IMG/VR virus record: IMGVR_UViG_3300046507_000193
Coordinates: 1 to 24,506 of that record
Length of the DNA stretch: 24,506 nt
Source: a virus
Direction: 5' to 3' (one strand)
The position numbers and the translations under genes are program-made. The notes beneath the pieces are model-generated. The model was not told where the DNA came from. It searched no databases and saw only the letters and a list, made by a program, of their open reading frames with translations. This document shows positions 12,312-20,659 of the stretch, piece after piece; position 1 is the stretch's first letter; each line of letters opens with the position of its first letter.

Positions 12312-13762
12312 GCGCCGCGCTCGACGAGCTGGAGCCGCTTGAAATCGAGCTGTTCGAAGCGTTCGAGTTCCTGTTGTACCCAAAGCGTATCAAGGTCCCG
12401 TTCGGCGGCCGTGGTGGCGCCAAGACGGAGGAAATCGCCGAGATCCTCGTCTGGATGATGTGGCAGTACGGCATCAAGGTACTGTGCGCGCGCGAGTTCC
12501 AGAACTCGATTGAGGAATCGAGCAAGGCCGTGCTCGAGGCGAAGATTGAAAAGCTGGGCTTGAGCGACTTCTTCGAGATCCAGAATGACGGCATCTACGG
12601 CCGCAATGGATCGAAGGCGAAGTTCGTTGGCCTGGCGCGGAACATCGCATCGATCAAGTCGAAGTTCGGCTACAACGTCGTGTGGGTGGAGGAGGCCGAA
12701 AACGTCAGCGAGGACAGCTGGAAGGTGCTCGTGCCCACCGTCCGCGAGAACAACTCGGAAATCTGGGTGAGCTTCAACCCGAACGAACCTGACGCGCCGA
12801 CCTACACGCGCTTCGTGCTGCCGTATATCGAGCACATCAACAAGGAGATCGCAGCGGGCCGGCCGGGCGTGTACGAGGACGACTACACGTACGTGCGCAA
12901 GGTCTCGTACCGGGACAACCCGCGCTTCCCCGAGGTGCTCCGCATCGAGATGGAGCGCGACAAGAAGGCCAACTACAAGAAGTACCTGCACGTGTGGGAA
13001 GGCGAGTGCAACGCCGACTACGAGGATTCGGTGATCGAACCCGAGTGGATCGACGCGGCCATCGATGCTCACACGAAGCTGAACTACAAGCCGCGCGGCG
13101 ACCGTGTCGTGGGCTTCGACCCTGCCGACAGTGGGACCGACGCGAAGGCGATCACGAAGCGCTACGGCATGCTCGTCGAGGACGTGAAGCGCTGGAGCGA
13201 CGGCGACATCGACGACGCTGTAACGCGCACGTTCGACGATGCATTCGACTACCGGGCCGACATCATCGTGTACGACAGCATCGGCGTCGGCGCCGGCGTG
13301 AAGGTCGGGCTGAAGGAACGCATCGCGGGCCGGAACATCGATGTCCAGGGCTTCGGCGCTGCCGACTCGCCGTGGCCTGGCGTCTACGAGAAGGACCGCA
13401 AGAACGAAGACGTCTTCAGGAACCTGCGTGCGATGGGCTGGTGGCTGCTGCGTGACCGCTTCAAGCGCACGTACGAAGCCATCGTGAAGGGTGAGTATCA
13501 CGATCCGGCAACGATGATCAGCCTGTCGAGCGACATCAAGGACCTGCAGCAGCTCAAGACGGAATTGGTCCGCCAGCAGCGCAAGCGCACCGCGGGTTCG
13601 AAGATGATCCAGCTGGTGAGCAAGGACGAGATGAGGGCGAAGAAGATCCCATCGCCGAACATGGCTGACAGCCTGATGATGGCCTTCATGGTCAAGGACA
13701 AGCGCAAGCCGCGCGAAAACAAACACGACATGCCGTCCGATGTGGGCGACTGGATGGGCTAA
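12308..13762 (+). CDS. terL: Large terminase subunit, ATPase and nuclease
   Basis: A 484-residue packaging motor. The N-terminal ATPase has Walker A GGRGGAKT (33-40) and Walker B VVWVEE (124-129). The C-terminal RNase H-like nuclease shows three spaced acidic residues: Asp271 in VGFDPAD, Asp323 in IIVYDSIGVG and Asp454 in NMADSLMMAF. It cuts concatemeric DNA and pumps it through the portal. Length and motif order match PBSX/P22-type large terminases. It overlaps the small subunit gene by ATGA and is followed by the portal after 3 nt. Confidence 0.96.
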   Translation: MSAALDELEPLEIELFEAFEFLLYPKRIKVPFGGRGGAKTEEIAEILVWMMWQYGIKVLCAREFQNSIEESSKAVLEAKIEKLGLSDFFEIQNDGIYGRNGSKAKFVGLARNIASIKSKFGYNVVWVEEAENVSEDSWKVLVPTVRENNSEIWVSFNPNEPDAPTYTRFVLPYIEHINKEIAAGRPGVYEDDYTYVRKVSYRDNPRFPEVLRIEMERDKKANYKKYLHVWEGECNADYEDSVIEPEWIDAAIDAHTKLNYKPRGDRVVGFDPADSGTDAKAITKRYGMLVEDVKRWSDGDIDDAVTRTFDDAFDYRADIIVYDSIGVGAGVKVGLKERIAGRNIDVQGFGAADSPWPGVYEKDRKNEDVFRNLRAMGWWLLRDRFKRTYEAIVKGEYHDPATMISLSSDIKDLQQLKTELVRQQRKRTAGSKMIQLVSKDEMRAKKIPSPNMADSLMMAFMVKDKRKPRENKHDMPSDVGDWMG

Positions 13763-13765
13763 TAC

Positions 13766-15886
13766 ATGGCACGCAAGCAGACACAGACCGACGAGCCCAG
13801 CGCGATCGTCAAGGAAGCGCTCAAGCGGTTCCAGCGGAGTGAGGAGGCCGAGTCGGAATTCCGTACGCGCTTCGTCAATGACGTGAAATTCGCAAACGGA
13901 GACTCGGACAACGGGTGGCAGTGGGAAGACGACAACAGCCGAACCCGCAAGGCCAGCGGCCGGCCGTGTCTGACGATCAACAAGGCCCGTCAGCACTGCC
14001 TGCAGATCATCAACGATGCGAAGCAGAACAAGCCGAACATCAAGACGCTACCCATCGACGGCAAGGCCGATGTCCAGATCGCGAAGATCCTGGATGGCGT
14101 CGTGCGCCACATCGAGTACAACTCGCACGCGGAGATCGCCTACGACACGGCGACCGAATTCGCGGTGCAGGGCGGTATCGGTTACTGGCGCGTCGTCACG
14201 GAGTACGCCCACGACGGCTCGTTCGATCAGGAGATCTTCATCCGGCGCGTGAAGAACCCGCTGACGGTGTACCTCGATCCGGACATCCAGTCTGGCGACG
14301 GCTCGGACGCGAAATATGCGTTCGTGTTCGAGGATATGAGCAAGGAAGAGTTCGAGGCCACGTATCGCGGCGTCGACGGCGCCGACATCGTGTTCCCGAG
14401 CGCGGGGCAGGGTAGCGGGTGGCTCAGCAAGGACCGCATTCGCATCTGCGAGTACTTCTACAAGACCGTGCGCAAGGACGTGCTCATCGCGCATCCGGAG
14501 AAGGGCCCGGTGCTGCTCTCCCAGCTGGACGACGACGAGCGCAAGGCTGTCGAGGCCAACAAGGACATCAAGCGCCGCACGGTGGAACAGCCCATCATCA
14601 AGTGGTGCAAGATCGCCGGCAACCGCGTGATCGAGGAGAGCGACTGGCTGGGCCGCTACATCCCGATCGTGCGCGTGGTGGGCGAGGAAATCGACATCGA
14701 CGGCAAGATCGAGCGGAAGGGCCACGTGCGCCCGCTCAAGGATCCGCAGCGCATGTACAACTTCATGACGTCCGCGCAGACCGAGTTCATCGCGCTGCAG
14801 ACCAAGACGCCATTCGTCGCGGCCGTGGAAGCGATCGAGGGCTACGAGGACATCTGGAAGAACGCGAACCAGCAGAACCGCCCATACCTGCCGTACAACG
14901 CATGGGACGACCAGGGGCACGAGATCCCGCGCCCGCAGCGCGAGCAACCGCCGGTTGGTGCTCAAGCCTACCTGACGGCGATGCAGACCGCGCAGCAAGA
15001 GTTGATGATGGCGTCGGGCCAGTACCAGGAGAACTTCGGCCAGCAGAGCAATGCCAATGCCGGCGTAGCGATCCAGGCACGGCAGCGGCAGGGCGATAAG
15101 GCCACGTACCACTTTATCGACGGCCTGGCGCGCGCGATCCGCTTCACTGGCCGGATCCTGATCGACCTGATCCCGAAGGTCTACGACACGGCGCGCGTGC
15201 TGCGCATCGTGGGCGAGGACGGATCGGAACAGTTCGCGCAGATCGATCCGAACAGCCCGCATCCTGTGATGGATCCGGCCACTGGCGAACCTGTCCAGGC
15301 AAACCCGGACGCGCCGATGTCGATCGAGGACGCCGCGAAGCTGATCTACAACCCGGGCATCGGGCGCTATGACGTGACCGTGGAGGTGGGCCCGAACTTC
15401 GAGACGCGCCGCCAGGAAGCATTCAACGCGTTGACACAGATCATGGGCCAGGACAAGGACCTGATGAAGGTGGCCGGCGATCTGCTGTTCAAGGCCGCGG
15501 ACTTCCCAATGGCGCAGGACGTGGCCGAGCGGATCCGGCGCACGATCCCGCCGGCCGTGTTGGGCAGGGGACCGAGCCCGCAAGAGCAGGACATGCAACA
15601 GAAGATGTCGCACATGGGCGAGATGATCGAACACCTGTCGCAACAGCTGCAGGCGGCGCAGCAAAGCCGCGAGCAGCAGGAAACGAACATCAAGGCGTAC
15701 GACGCTGAGACGAAGCGTTTCACGGCGCTGGGCCAGCCGGTCGATCCGCAGCTTGTCGCGCACCTGGCGACGCAAGTCGTGATGCAGATGATGCAAAGCG
15801 GACCGCCCGAAGGACAACCGCAACCCGAGCAGCCGGCGCAAGCCGGTTTTTTTTCGCCTGAACAGACACAAGGACAACCGCAATGA
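13766..15886 (+). CDS. P22-type portal protein
   Basis: A 706-residue protein matching the size and start of P22 gp1-like portals: charged N-terminal helix, FANGDSDNGWQWEDDNSRTR, RPCLTINKARQHCLQIINDA, then AVQGGIGYWRVVTEYA, NPLTVYLDPDIQSGDG and a long helical barrel region near 400-600. The C-terminal 120 residues are Gln/Glu-rich (EMIEHLSQQLQAAQQSREQQ), consistent with the barrel. It forms the dodecameric ring through which DNA enters and leaves. The gene's last 60 bp are unusual: they hold an intrinsic-terminator-like hairpin and a direct repeat that duplicates the ribosome binding site of the next gene. Confidence 0.94.
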   Translation: MARKQTQTDEPSAIVKEALKRFQRSEEAESEFRTRFVNDVKFANGDSDNGWQWEDDNSRTRKASGRPCLTINKARQHCLQIINDAKQNKPNIKTLPIDGKADVQIAKILDGVVRHIEYNSHAEIAYDTATEFAVQGGIGYWRVVTEYAHDGSFDQEIFIRRVKNPLTVYLDPDIQSGDGSDAKYAFVFEDMSKEEFEATYRGVDGADIVFPSAGQGSGWLSKDRIRICEYFYKTVRKDVLIAHPEKGPVLLSQLDDDERKAVEANKDIKRRTVEQPIIKWCKIAGNRVIEESDWLGRYIPIVRVVGEEIDIDGKIERKGHVRPLKDPQRMYNFMTSAQTEFIALQTKTPFVAAVEAIEGYEDIWKNANQQNRPYLPYNAWDDQGHEIPRPQREQPPVGAQAYLTAMQTAQQELMMASGQYQENFGQQSNANAGVAIQARQRQGDKATYHFIDGLARAIRFTGRILIDLIPKVYDTARVLRIVGEDGSEQFAQIDPNSPHPVMDPATGEPVQANPDAPMSIEDAAKLIYNPGIGRYDVTVEVGPNFETRRQEAFNALTQIMGQDKDLMKVAGDLLFKAADFPMAQDVAERIRRTIPPAVLGRGPSPQEQDMQQKMSHMGEMIEHLSQQLQAAQQSREQQETNIKAYDAETKRFTALGQPVDPQLVAHLATQVVMQMMQSGPPEGQPQPEQPAQAGFFSPEQTQGQPQ
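15810..15883 (+). repeat. 14-bp direct repeat offset by 60 bp at the end of the portal gene
   Basis: AAGGACAACCGCAA occurs at 15810-15823 and again at 15870-15883. The second copy supplies the ribosome binding site and the first base of ATG for the next gene. The copies are 60 bp apart, so 20 codons lie in the repeat unit and the portal frame is kept (both copies encode GQPQ). Confidence 0.85.
15831..15854 (+). terminator. Intrinsic terminator inside the portal coding region
   Basis: CCGGC (15833-15837), GNRA-type loop GCAA, GCCGG (15842-15846), extendable by a G-U and an A-U pair, followed by eight T (15847-15854). It lies 32 bp before the portal stop and is read through in frame as AGFFS. 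Confidence 0.75.
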
Positions 15887-16191
15887 GCTATCCCGGCACC
15901 CTGCAAGACCTGGGCTCCAGCCCGACGCAAATCACCGGCTTCTACCGCATCGTGCAGACCCTGACGCCGGCGGCGGTGGGTGCCAATACCACCAGCGAAC
16001 AGACGTTCACCGTACCCGGCGTGCTGCCGGGTGACTCGGTCGACATCAACAAGGCATCGCACCAGGTCGGCCTCGGCATCCTGAACGTCGTCGTCAAGGC
16101 CGCGAACCAGCTGGCGATCACCTACGGGAACACGACGGGCGGCAGCATCACGCCGACCAGTGAGCAATACATCATCGGCGGCATGCGCTAA
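15883..16191 (+). CDS. Small structural protein, 102 aa
   Basis: ATG 15883 overlaps the portal stop (ATGA); AAGGA lies 8 nt upstream. The protein is Gly/Thr/Ser-rich and beta-like: MSYPGTLQDLGSSPTQITGF, TLTPAAVGANTTSEQTFTVPG, VLPGDSVDINK, LNVVVKAANQLAITYGNTTGG. The VPGVLPGDSV segment occurs in many small phage virion proteins. It lies between portal and scaffold, where P22 has no gene, so it is probably a lineage-specific decoration or neck-associated protein. A terminator follows. Confidence 0.7.
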   Translation: MSYPGTLQDLGSSPTQITGFYRIVQTLTPAAVGANTTSEQTFTVPGVLPGDSVDINKASHQVGLGILNVVVKAANQLAITYGNTTGGSITPTSEQYIIGGMR

Positions 16192-16207
16192 CCCGCACCG
16201 CAAATCC

Positions 16208-16238
16208 GGGCCGCTTCCAGCGATGGGGCGGCCCTTTT
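16208..16238 (+). terminator. Terminator-like hairpin before the scaffold gene
   Basis: GGGCCGC (16208-16214) pairs with GCGGCCC (16228-16234) around a 13-nt loop, followed by T4. A 7-bp GC stem with a short T-run: a moderately strong terminator. Confidence 0.65.
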
Positions 16239-16286
16239 CATTTCACCGTACCGGCGCGAATCACCGGGCCCTTACTTGGCTAGACC

Positions 16287-17021
16287 ATGCAAACCGAAGA
16301 CCAAAACCCGCTTCAATCCGGATCGCCTACGGAAACCGACCAGGCGCAAACGCTCGCACAGGACCCATCGGAATCGAGCACCGAGCCATCCGAGCACGCC
16401 AACGAACCGCCGCAAGAGCAGCAAAAGCCCAAGACCGATTGGGCACAACGGCGCATCGATCGGCTGACCTGGGAAAAAAACGAGGAAAAGCGACAGCGCG
16501 AAGCCCTCGCCGCCGAACTGGCTCAGTACCGGCAGCCGACCGAGCAGCAGCAACAGCAGCAGCACGGCCAGCCGCAGGACATCGACCAGCTCGTCGAGCA
16601 GCGCGCCGCCGCGAAGATCGCCGACCAGAACTTCAACCAGGCTTGCAACCGCGTGTTCGATGCTGGCGTGAAGGCTGATCCGAACTTCAAGGCCAATTTG
16701 GCCACGCTGCAAAGCGTTGGCGAGATCACGCGCGACTTCCTGGAGCTCGTGACCGACATGGACGAGGGCCACAAGGTCCTGAACCACCTCGGCGCGAACC
16801 CGGATGAGGCCGATCGCATCCTGGCGCTTCCTCCGCTCAAGCAGGCGCGCGAACTGGCCAAGCTCGAGGCATCCCTCGGCAAAGCCGCGCCGCCGCCCCC
16901 TGTATCGAAAGCCCCCGCCCCGATCACCCCTGTCGGCAGCAAGGCCGCTCCGGTCGAACCGGAAAGCTTCGCATCGACCGCGGACTACATCGCGTGGCAC
17001 AAACAAAACCGTAAGCGATAA
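16287..17021 (+). CDS. Scaffolding protein
   Basis: A 244-residue, highly charged, helical protein directly before the coat gene, as in P22 (gp8). The first 50 residues are polar and disordered (Glu/Gln/Ser/Thr/Pro). A coiled coil follows (WEKNEEKRQREALAAELAQY, about 62-82), then a polyglutamine run (six Gln) and a helical middle. A Pro/Ala linker (about 200-220) precedes a C-terminal helical tip with TADYIAWHKQNRKR; scaffold proteins use a basic helix-turn-helix at their C-terminus to bind coat. It would direct coat assembly into procapsids and then leave or be degraded. Confidence 0.85.
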   Translation: MQTEDQNPLQSGSPTETDQAQTLAQDPSESSTEPSEHANEPPQEQQKPKTDWAQRRIDRLTWEKNEEKRQREALAAELAQYRQPTEQQQQQQHGQPQDIDQLVEQRAAAKIADQNFNQACNRVFDAGVKADPNFKANLATLQSVGEITRDFLELVTDMDEGHKVLNHLGANPDEADRILALPPLKQARELAKLEASLGKAAPPPPVSKAPAPITPVGSKAAPVEPESFASTADYIAWHKQNRKR

Positions 17022-17033
17022 GGAAGTAACACC

Positions 17034-18236
17034 ATGGCAAATACTTTGCTCAACACCTCCAAGATCCTCGACCACTCGCTGATGATCCTGGATAACAATC
17101 TGGTCATGAGCTCGCGCATCAACCGCGAGTACTCGGACGAATTCGCCCAGTCGGGCGCCAAGGTCGGCAGCACCGTCAACGTGCGCAAGCCGGTCCGCTT
17201 CGTCGGTCGTAACGGCGCCAACCTGGCGGTCGAGAACGTGGCGGAAACCGTCGTTCCGGTCGTCCTGGATACGCAGTTCGGCGTCGACTTCCAGTTCAGC
17301 TCGACCGAGCTGACCCTGAATATCGACGAGTTCTCGGAGCGTTACTGCGACCCGGCGATGGAGACGATCGCCAACCGTCTGGACCTGTCGTGCACCTCGC
17401 TGTACACGACCGTCCCGAACCAGGTCGGCGTCGCTGGCACCACGCCCAATGACATCAGCGTCCTGCTGGATGCGGGCGTGCGCCTCGATAACGAAGCGGC
17501 ACCGCGCGGCAAGCAGCGTTGTGTCGTGTGGGATCCGGCAGCGAACGGCAAGATGGTCAAGTCGACGGCCGGCCTGCTCAACCCGTCCAGCAAGGTCGGC
17601 GAGCAGTACGAATCGGGCATGTTCGTCCCTGCGCTGGGCTTCGACATCGGCATGGACCAGAACATCGTCGTGGCCACGACCGGCACGCGCACCAACGGCG
17701 CCGTCGCAGGTGCAGGCCAGACCGGCTCGACCCTGAACGTTTCCAGCCTTGGCGCTGGCGCGACCGTAGAGGCTGGCGCAACGTTCATCCTGCAGAACGT
17801 GTTCGGCGTGAACCCGCAGTCGCGCCAGTCGACCCGCGTGGCCCGCCAGTTCACCGTGCTGACCGCAGCAACCGCTGACGGCGCGGGTAATGCGGCGCTG
17901 TCGATCTTCCCGCCGATCAACACCGTGGCTTCGAACCAGCAGTATCAGACCGTCACCGCCGGCCCGGCCAACGCCGCAACGCTGACCTGGGACGTCGCTG
18001 CGAACACGCAGTACACCGTGAACCTGGCATTCCACAAGAACGCCTTCACGATGGCCACCGCCGACCTGATCGTGCCGAACGGCGTGGACATGTCGGGCGC
18101 CCGTAACCACAAGGGCATCCGGATGCGTTTCATCCGCCAGTACACGATCAACTCCGACCAGCTGCCGGCGCGTTTCGACGTGCTGTACGGCGTGCGTCCG
18201 ATCTACAACGAACTGGCCTGCCGCATCGCTGGCTGA
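17034..18236 (+). CDS. Major capsid protein, P22 coat family
   Basis: A 400-residue protein beginning MANTLLNTSKILDHSLMILD with AAGGA upstream. Recognisable stretches of the P22 gp5-type coat family: SRINREYSDEFAQSGAKVGS, TVNVRKPVRFVGRNGANLAV, VPVVLDTQFGVDFQFSS and the C-terminal DQLPARFDVLYGVRPIYNEL. It forms the icosahedral shell with the HK97-like fold. It is a little shorter than P22 gp5 (430 residues). Codon use is the most strongly G/C-ending in the window, as expected for an abundant protein. It follows scaffold by 12 nt and is followed by a terminator. Confidence 0.95.
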   Translation: MANTLLNTSKILDHSLMILDNNLVMSSRINREYSDEFAQSGAKVGSTVNVRKPVRFVGRNGANLAVENVAETVVPVVLDTQFGVDFQFSSTELTLNIDEFSERYCDPAMETIANRLDLSCTSLYTTVPNQVGVAGTTPNDISVLLDAGVRLDNEAAPRGKQRCVVWDPAANGKMVKSTAGLLNPSSKVGEQYESGMFVPALGFDIGMDQNIVVATTGTRTNGAVAGAGQTGSTLNVSSLGAGATVEAGATFILQNVFGVNPQSRQSTRVARQFTVLTAATADGAGNAALSIFPPINTVASNQQYQTVTAGPANAATLTWDVAANTQYTVNLAFHKNAFTMATADLIVPNGVDMSGARNHKGIRMRFIRQYTINSDQLPARFDVLYGVRPIYNELACRIAG

Positions 18237-18242
18237 TCGACT

Positions 18243-18272
18243 GAGCCCCCGGGCATCCCCGCCTGGGGGCTC
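18243..18272 (+). terminator. Terminator-like hairpin after the coat gene
   Basis: GAGCCCCC (18243-18250) pairs perfectly with GGGGGCTC (18265-18272) around a 14-nt loop, followed by only TTC. Strong stem and a weak T-run. This is the usual place for a partial terminator that lowers expression of genes after coat. Confidence 0.65.
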
Positions 18273-18287
18273 TTCACGGAGAACCCC

Positions 18288-18518
18288 ATGTACAACTATT
18301 CGAACAAGCCGGCCGAAGTCCCGTACGTCTATCAGGAGTACCCCAAGTGGGTGCGCGACCAGCTCGTGCAGAACGAGGAAGAGGAAGAGGCGGCGCTGCG
18401 CGGTACCGACACCGCTGACGAACGCGCCGCGCTGCTCCAGGCTGCTGCCGACAAGGGTATCAAGGTCGACAAGCGCTGGTCCGACGACAAGATTCGCGCC
18501 GCCATCGAGGCCGCCTGA
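18288..18518 (+). CDS. Small phage protein with C-terminal HeH-like motif, 76 aa
   Basis: GGAG lies 6 nt before ATG. The N-terminus is aromatic and polar (MYNYSNKPAEVPYVYQEYPK), followed by a run of acidic residues (EEEEEA) and a helical C-terminus (ALLQAAADKGIKVDKRWSDD) that resembles the HeH/LEM-type helical hairpin, found in short phage head-completion proteins. It sits between coat and the gp4-like gene and shares TGATG with it. A head-completion or connector role is inferred from position. Confidence 0.65.
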   Translation: MYNYSNKPAEVPYVYQEYPKWVRDQLVQNEEEEEAALRGTDTADERAALLQAAADKGIKVDKRWSDDKIRAAIEAA

Positions 18519-19234
18519 TGACCACCGCTCTGGACCTGATGAAACTGGCGCTCAAGGACCTCGGCGCGCTCGGGATCGGCCAGCCGATCAGTCCAATCGA
18601 TACGCAGGACGCCTTCGACACGCTGAACCAGTTGCTGTCGCTGTGGCAGGGCGAGCGCCTGTCGGTGTACCACATGATCAACGTCGCGGAGCAGGCAACC
18701 GGCGTGAGCACGTACAGCATCGGCCCGGGCGGAGACTTCGACTGTCCGCGACCGACCGACATCAAGTCGGCTTTCGTGCGTCTGAGCGGAGGTTCCCTGT
18801 CGGTGGATTACCCGGTCGAGGTCATCCGCTCGCGCGAGGACTACGACCGCATCGTGGTCAAGAACCTGTCGACCCTGCCGAGCGCCGTGTTTTACGACGC
18901 GACGTACCCGCTGGGCCAGCTTATCTGGTATCCGGTACCGCCCGCGCAATACGAGCTGCACGTTTCGGTACTGGACGCGCTGCCGCAGTTCGAGACGCCG
19001 GCCGACGACGTCAGCCTACCGCCCGAATACCTGCTCGCGATCCGCTACAACCTCGCGATCTGCCTTGCGCCGTCGTACCAAATCGAGCCGACGCCGACGC
19101 TGCAGCGGCTCGCCGCGAACGCCAAACGTGTCATCAAGCGCATGAATGCGCAGCTGCAGACCATGACGATGCCCGCCGGCCTGGCCGGGATGGGTGGCGT
19201 CTACAACGTATTTTCCGACAGCTTCACGAGGTAA
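18518..19234 (+). CDS. Packaged-DNA stabilisation protein, P22 gp4-like
   Basis: A 238-residue protein with the family's typical N-terminus (LMKLALKDLGALGIGQPISP, then DAFDTLNQLLSLWQGERLSV) and the middle FDCPRPTDIKSAFVRLSGG, followed by REDYDRI and a beta segment. P22 gp4 assembles below the portal as the first tail protein and closes the channel after packaging. The start shares an A with the previous stop (TGATG), indicating coupling. It follows coat and the small gene as in P22. A C-terminal Met/Gly-rich tail (QTMTMPAGLAGMGG) is present. Confidence 0.9.
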   Translation: MTTALDLMKLALKDLGALGIGQPISPIDTQDAFDTLNQLLSLWQGERLSVYHMINVAEQATGVSTYSIGPGGDFDCPRPTDIKSAFVRLSGGSLSVDYPVEVIRSREDYDRIVVKNLSTLPSAVFYDATYPLGQLIWYPVPPAQYELHVSVLDALPQFETPADDVSLPPEYLLAIRYNLAICLAPSYQIEPTPTLQRLAANAKRVIKRMNAQLQTMTMPAGLAGMGGVYNVFSDSFTR

Positions 19235-19237
19235 CGA

Positions 19238-20659
19238 ATGCGAGTACCACTCATCGGCGGCGCCTACTCGGCACGCAGCCTGATCGCGAATGCGCAGCGC
19301 TGCGTGAACCTGTACGTTGAGCCGAACCCGCCGGGCTCGAACACGCCGGCCACGCACTACCCGACGCCGGGATTGACGCTGCTGTCGTCGCCGCCGTCGG
19401 CGCAGGTCGGCCGCGGCGTCTATCGCTCGACCACGGGCAAGCTGTTCGTCGCCATCGGCCCGTCTCTGTACTACGTCGACCCGTCGTGGAACTGGGTTTT
19501 CGTGGCCGGCCTGGGCACGAACGCGGGTCCAGTCTCCATGGTGGACAACGGCACGAGCCTGTTTATGGTCGACGGCTCGACGGCCGGTTACATCGTCGAT
19601 CTCGCGACCCTCGCCCTGACCATTTGCCACGATGAGGCGTTTTATGGCGCTACGCGGGTCGATTTCGTCGACGGCTATTTCGTCTTCAACCGGCCCGGTT
19701 CGCCGCAGTTCTACATCAGCCTGTACAACGACGTGGCGTTCGATCCGCTCGACATCGCATCGAAGAACACCTACCCGGACAACCTCGTGGCGCACGCGGT
19801 CATGCACCGCGAAATCTGGCTGTTCGGTGAGCTGACGACGGAAGTGTGGTTTAACGCCGGCTCGCCCGACTTCACGTTTCAGCGCATGCCGGGCGTGTTC
19901 ATCGAACATGGCTGCGCGGCTGCGCACAGCATCGCCAAGATCGACCTGGCGCTATTCTGGGTCGGGCGGGACCTGCAGGGGCAGGGCGTCGTGTTCATCG
20001 GCCGGAACTACACAGCGGACCGTGTCAGCACGCCAGCGCTGGAGTCCGAGATTGCGACCTACCCGCGCATCGATGACGCGGTCGGGTTCAGCTACCTGCA
20101 GGCCGGCCACGCGTTCTATGTGCTCACGTTCCCGTCTGCGAACAAGACGTGGGCGTTTGATGTGACGTCACAACAATGGGCCGAACGCGGCTACTTGGCG
20201 CCCGACGGCAGCCTGGCGCGGCATCGCATGGTCGCGCACGCGGTGCACAACGGGCAGAACGTCGTGCTCGACTGGGAGAACGGCAACCTGTACGCGCTGG
20301 ACCTGAACGCCTACACGGACAACGGCAACCCGATCAAGCGGATCCGCAGCTTCCCGCACATCGCGGGGAGCGACGGCAATCGCATCCTGTTCCGCCAGTT
20401 CATCGCGGATATGGAAGTCGGCCAGGGCATGCCCGACGGCTCGGCGCCGCAGATATTCCTGCGCTGGAGCGACACGCGCGGCGCCACCTGGGGCGAGCCC
20501 GTAGCGAACGACTTCGGCGCGATCGGCGAGTTCTACACCTCGATCCAGTGGCAGCGACTCGGATACGCGCGTGATCGCGTCTTCGAACTGTCCTGGACGG
20601 CGCCAGTCCGGACCGCGCTCAACGGCGCATGGATCGACGTATCGAGGGCTAGAACGTGA
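19238..20659 (+). CDS. Packaged-DNA stabilisation protein, P22 gp10-like
   Basis: A 473-residue protein; GAGG lies 6 nt before ATG. It starts MRVPLIGGAYSARSLIANAQ followed by RCVNLYVEPNP, a characteristic opening of P22 gp10-like proteins, and continues as a beta-propeller-like sequence with repeated strands (SMVDNGTSLFMVDGSTAGYI, VDFVDGYFVFN, AFYVLTFPSANKTWAFD). Gp10 forms the lower hexameric ring of the short tail that holds the tailspikes and needle. It lies directly after the gp4-like gene, 3 nt apart. Identification is good; the fine structure is inferred. Confidence 0.92.
   Translation: MRVPLIGGAYSARSLIANAQRCVNLYVEPNPPGSNTPATHYPTPGLTLLSSPPSAQVGRGVYRSTTGKLFVAIGPSLYYVDPSWNWVFVAGLGTNAGPVSMVDNGTSLFMVDGSTAGYIVDLATLALTICHDEAFYGATRVDFVDGYFVFNRPGSPQFYISLYNDVAFDPLDIASKNTYPDNLVAHAVMHREIWLFGELTTEVWFNAGSPDFTFQRMPGVFIEHGCAAAHSIAKIDLALFWVGRDLQGQGVVFIGRNYTADRVSTPALESEIATYPRIDDAVGFSYLQAGHAFYVLTFPSANKTWAFDVTSQQWAERGYLAPDGSLARHRMVAHAVHNGQNVVLDWENGNLYALDLNAYTDNGNPIKRIRSFPHIAGSDGNRILFRQFIADMEVGQGMPDGSAPQIFLRWSDTRGATWGEPVANDFGAIGEFYTSIQWQRLGYARDRVFELSWTAPVRTALNGAWIDVSRART

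Noticed and set aside
11921-13996. A 691-codon open frame on the minus strand opposite the terminase genes
   Set aside because: It is antisense to clear terminase subunits with catalytic motifs. In GC-rich DNA the strand opposite a gene often lacks stop codons. The peptide is Val/Leu/Arg/His-rich and has no recognisable domain.
14048-15883. A 611-codon minus-strand frame opposite the portal gene
   Set aside because: Antisense to the P22-like portal; low-complexity Leu/Arg/Val/His composition; no ribosome binding site. The minus-strand frames at 16272-18110 and 23006-24493 were rejected for the same reason.
15847-15900. Programmed frameshift or polymerase slippage at the T8 run in the portal gene
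   Set aside because: A one-base insertion gives a stop within a few codons, and a one-base deletion only gives about 60 unrelated residues overlapping the next gene. The terminator explanation is simpler. Not excluded experimentally.
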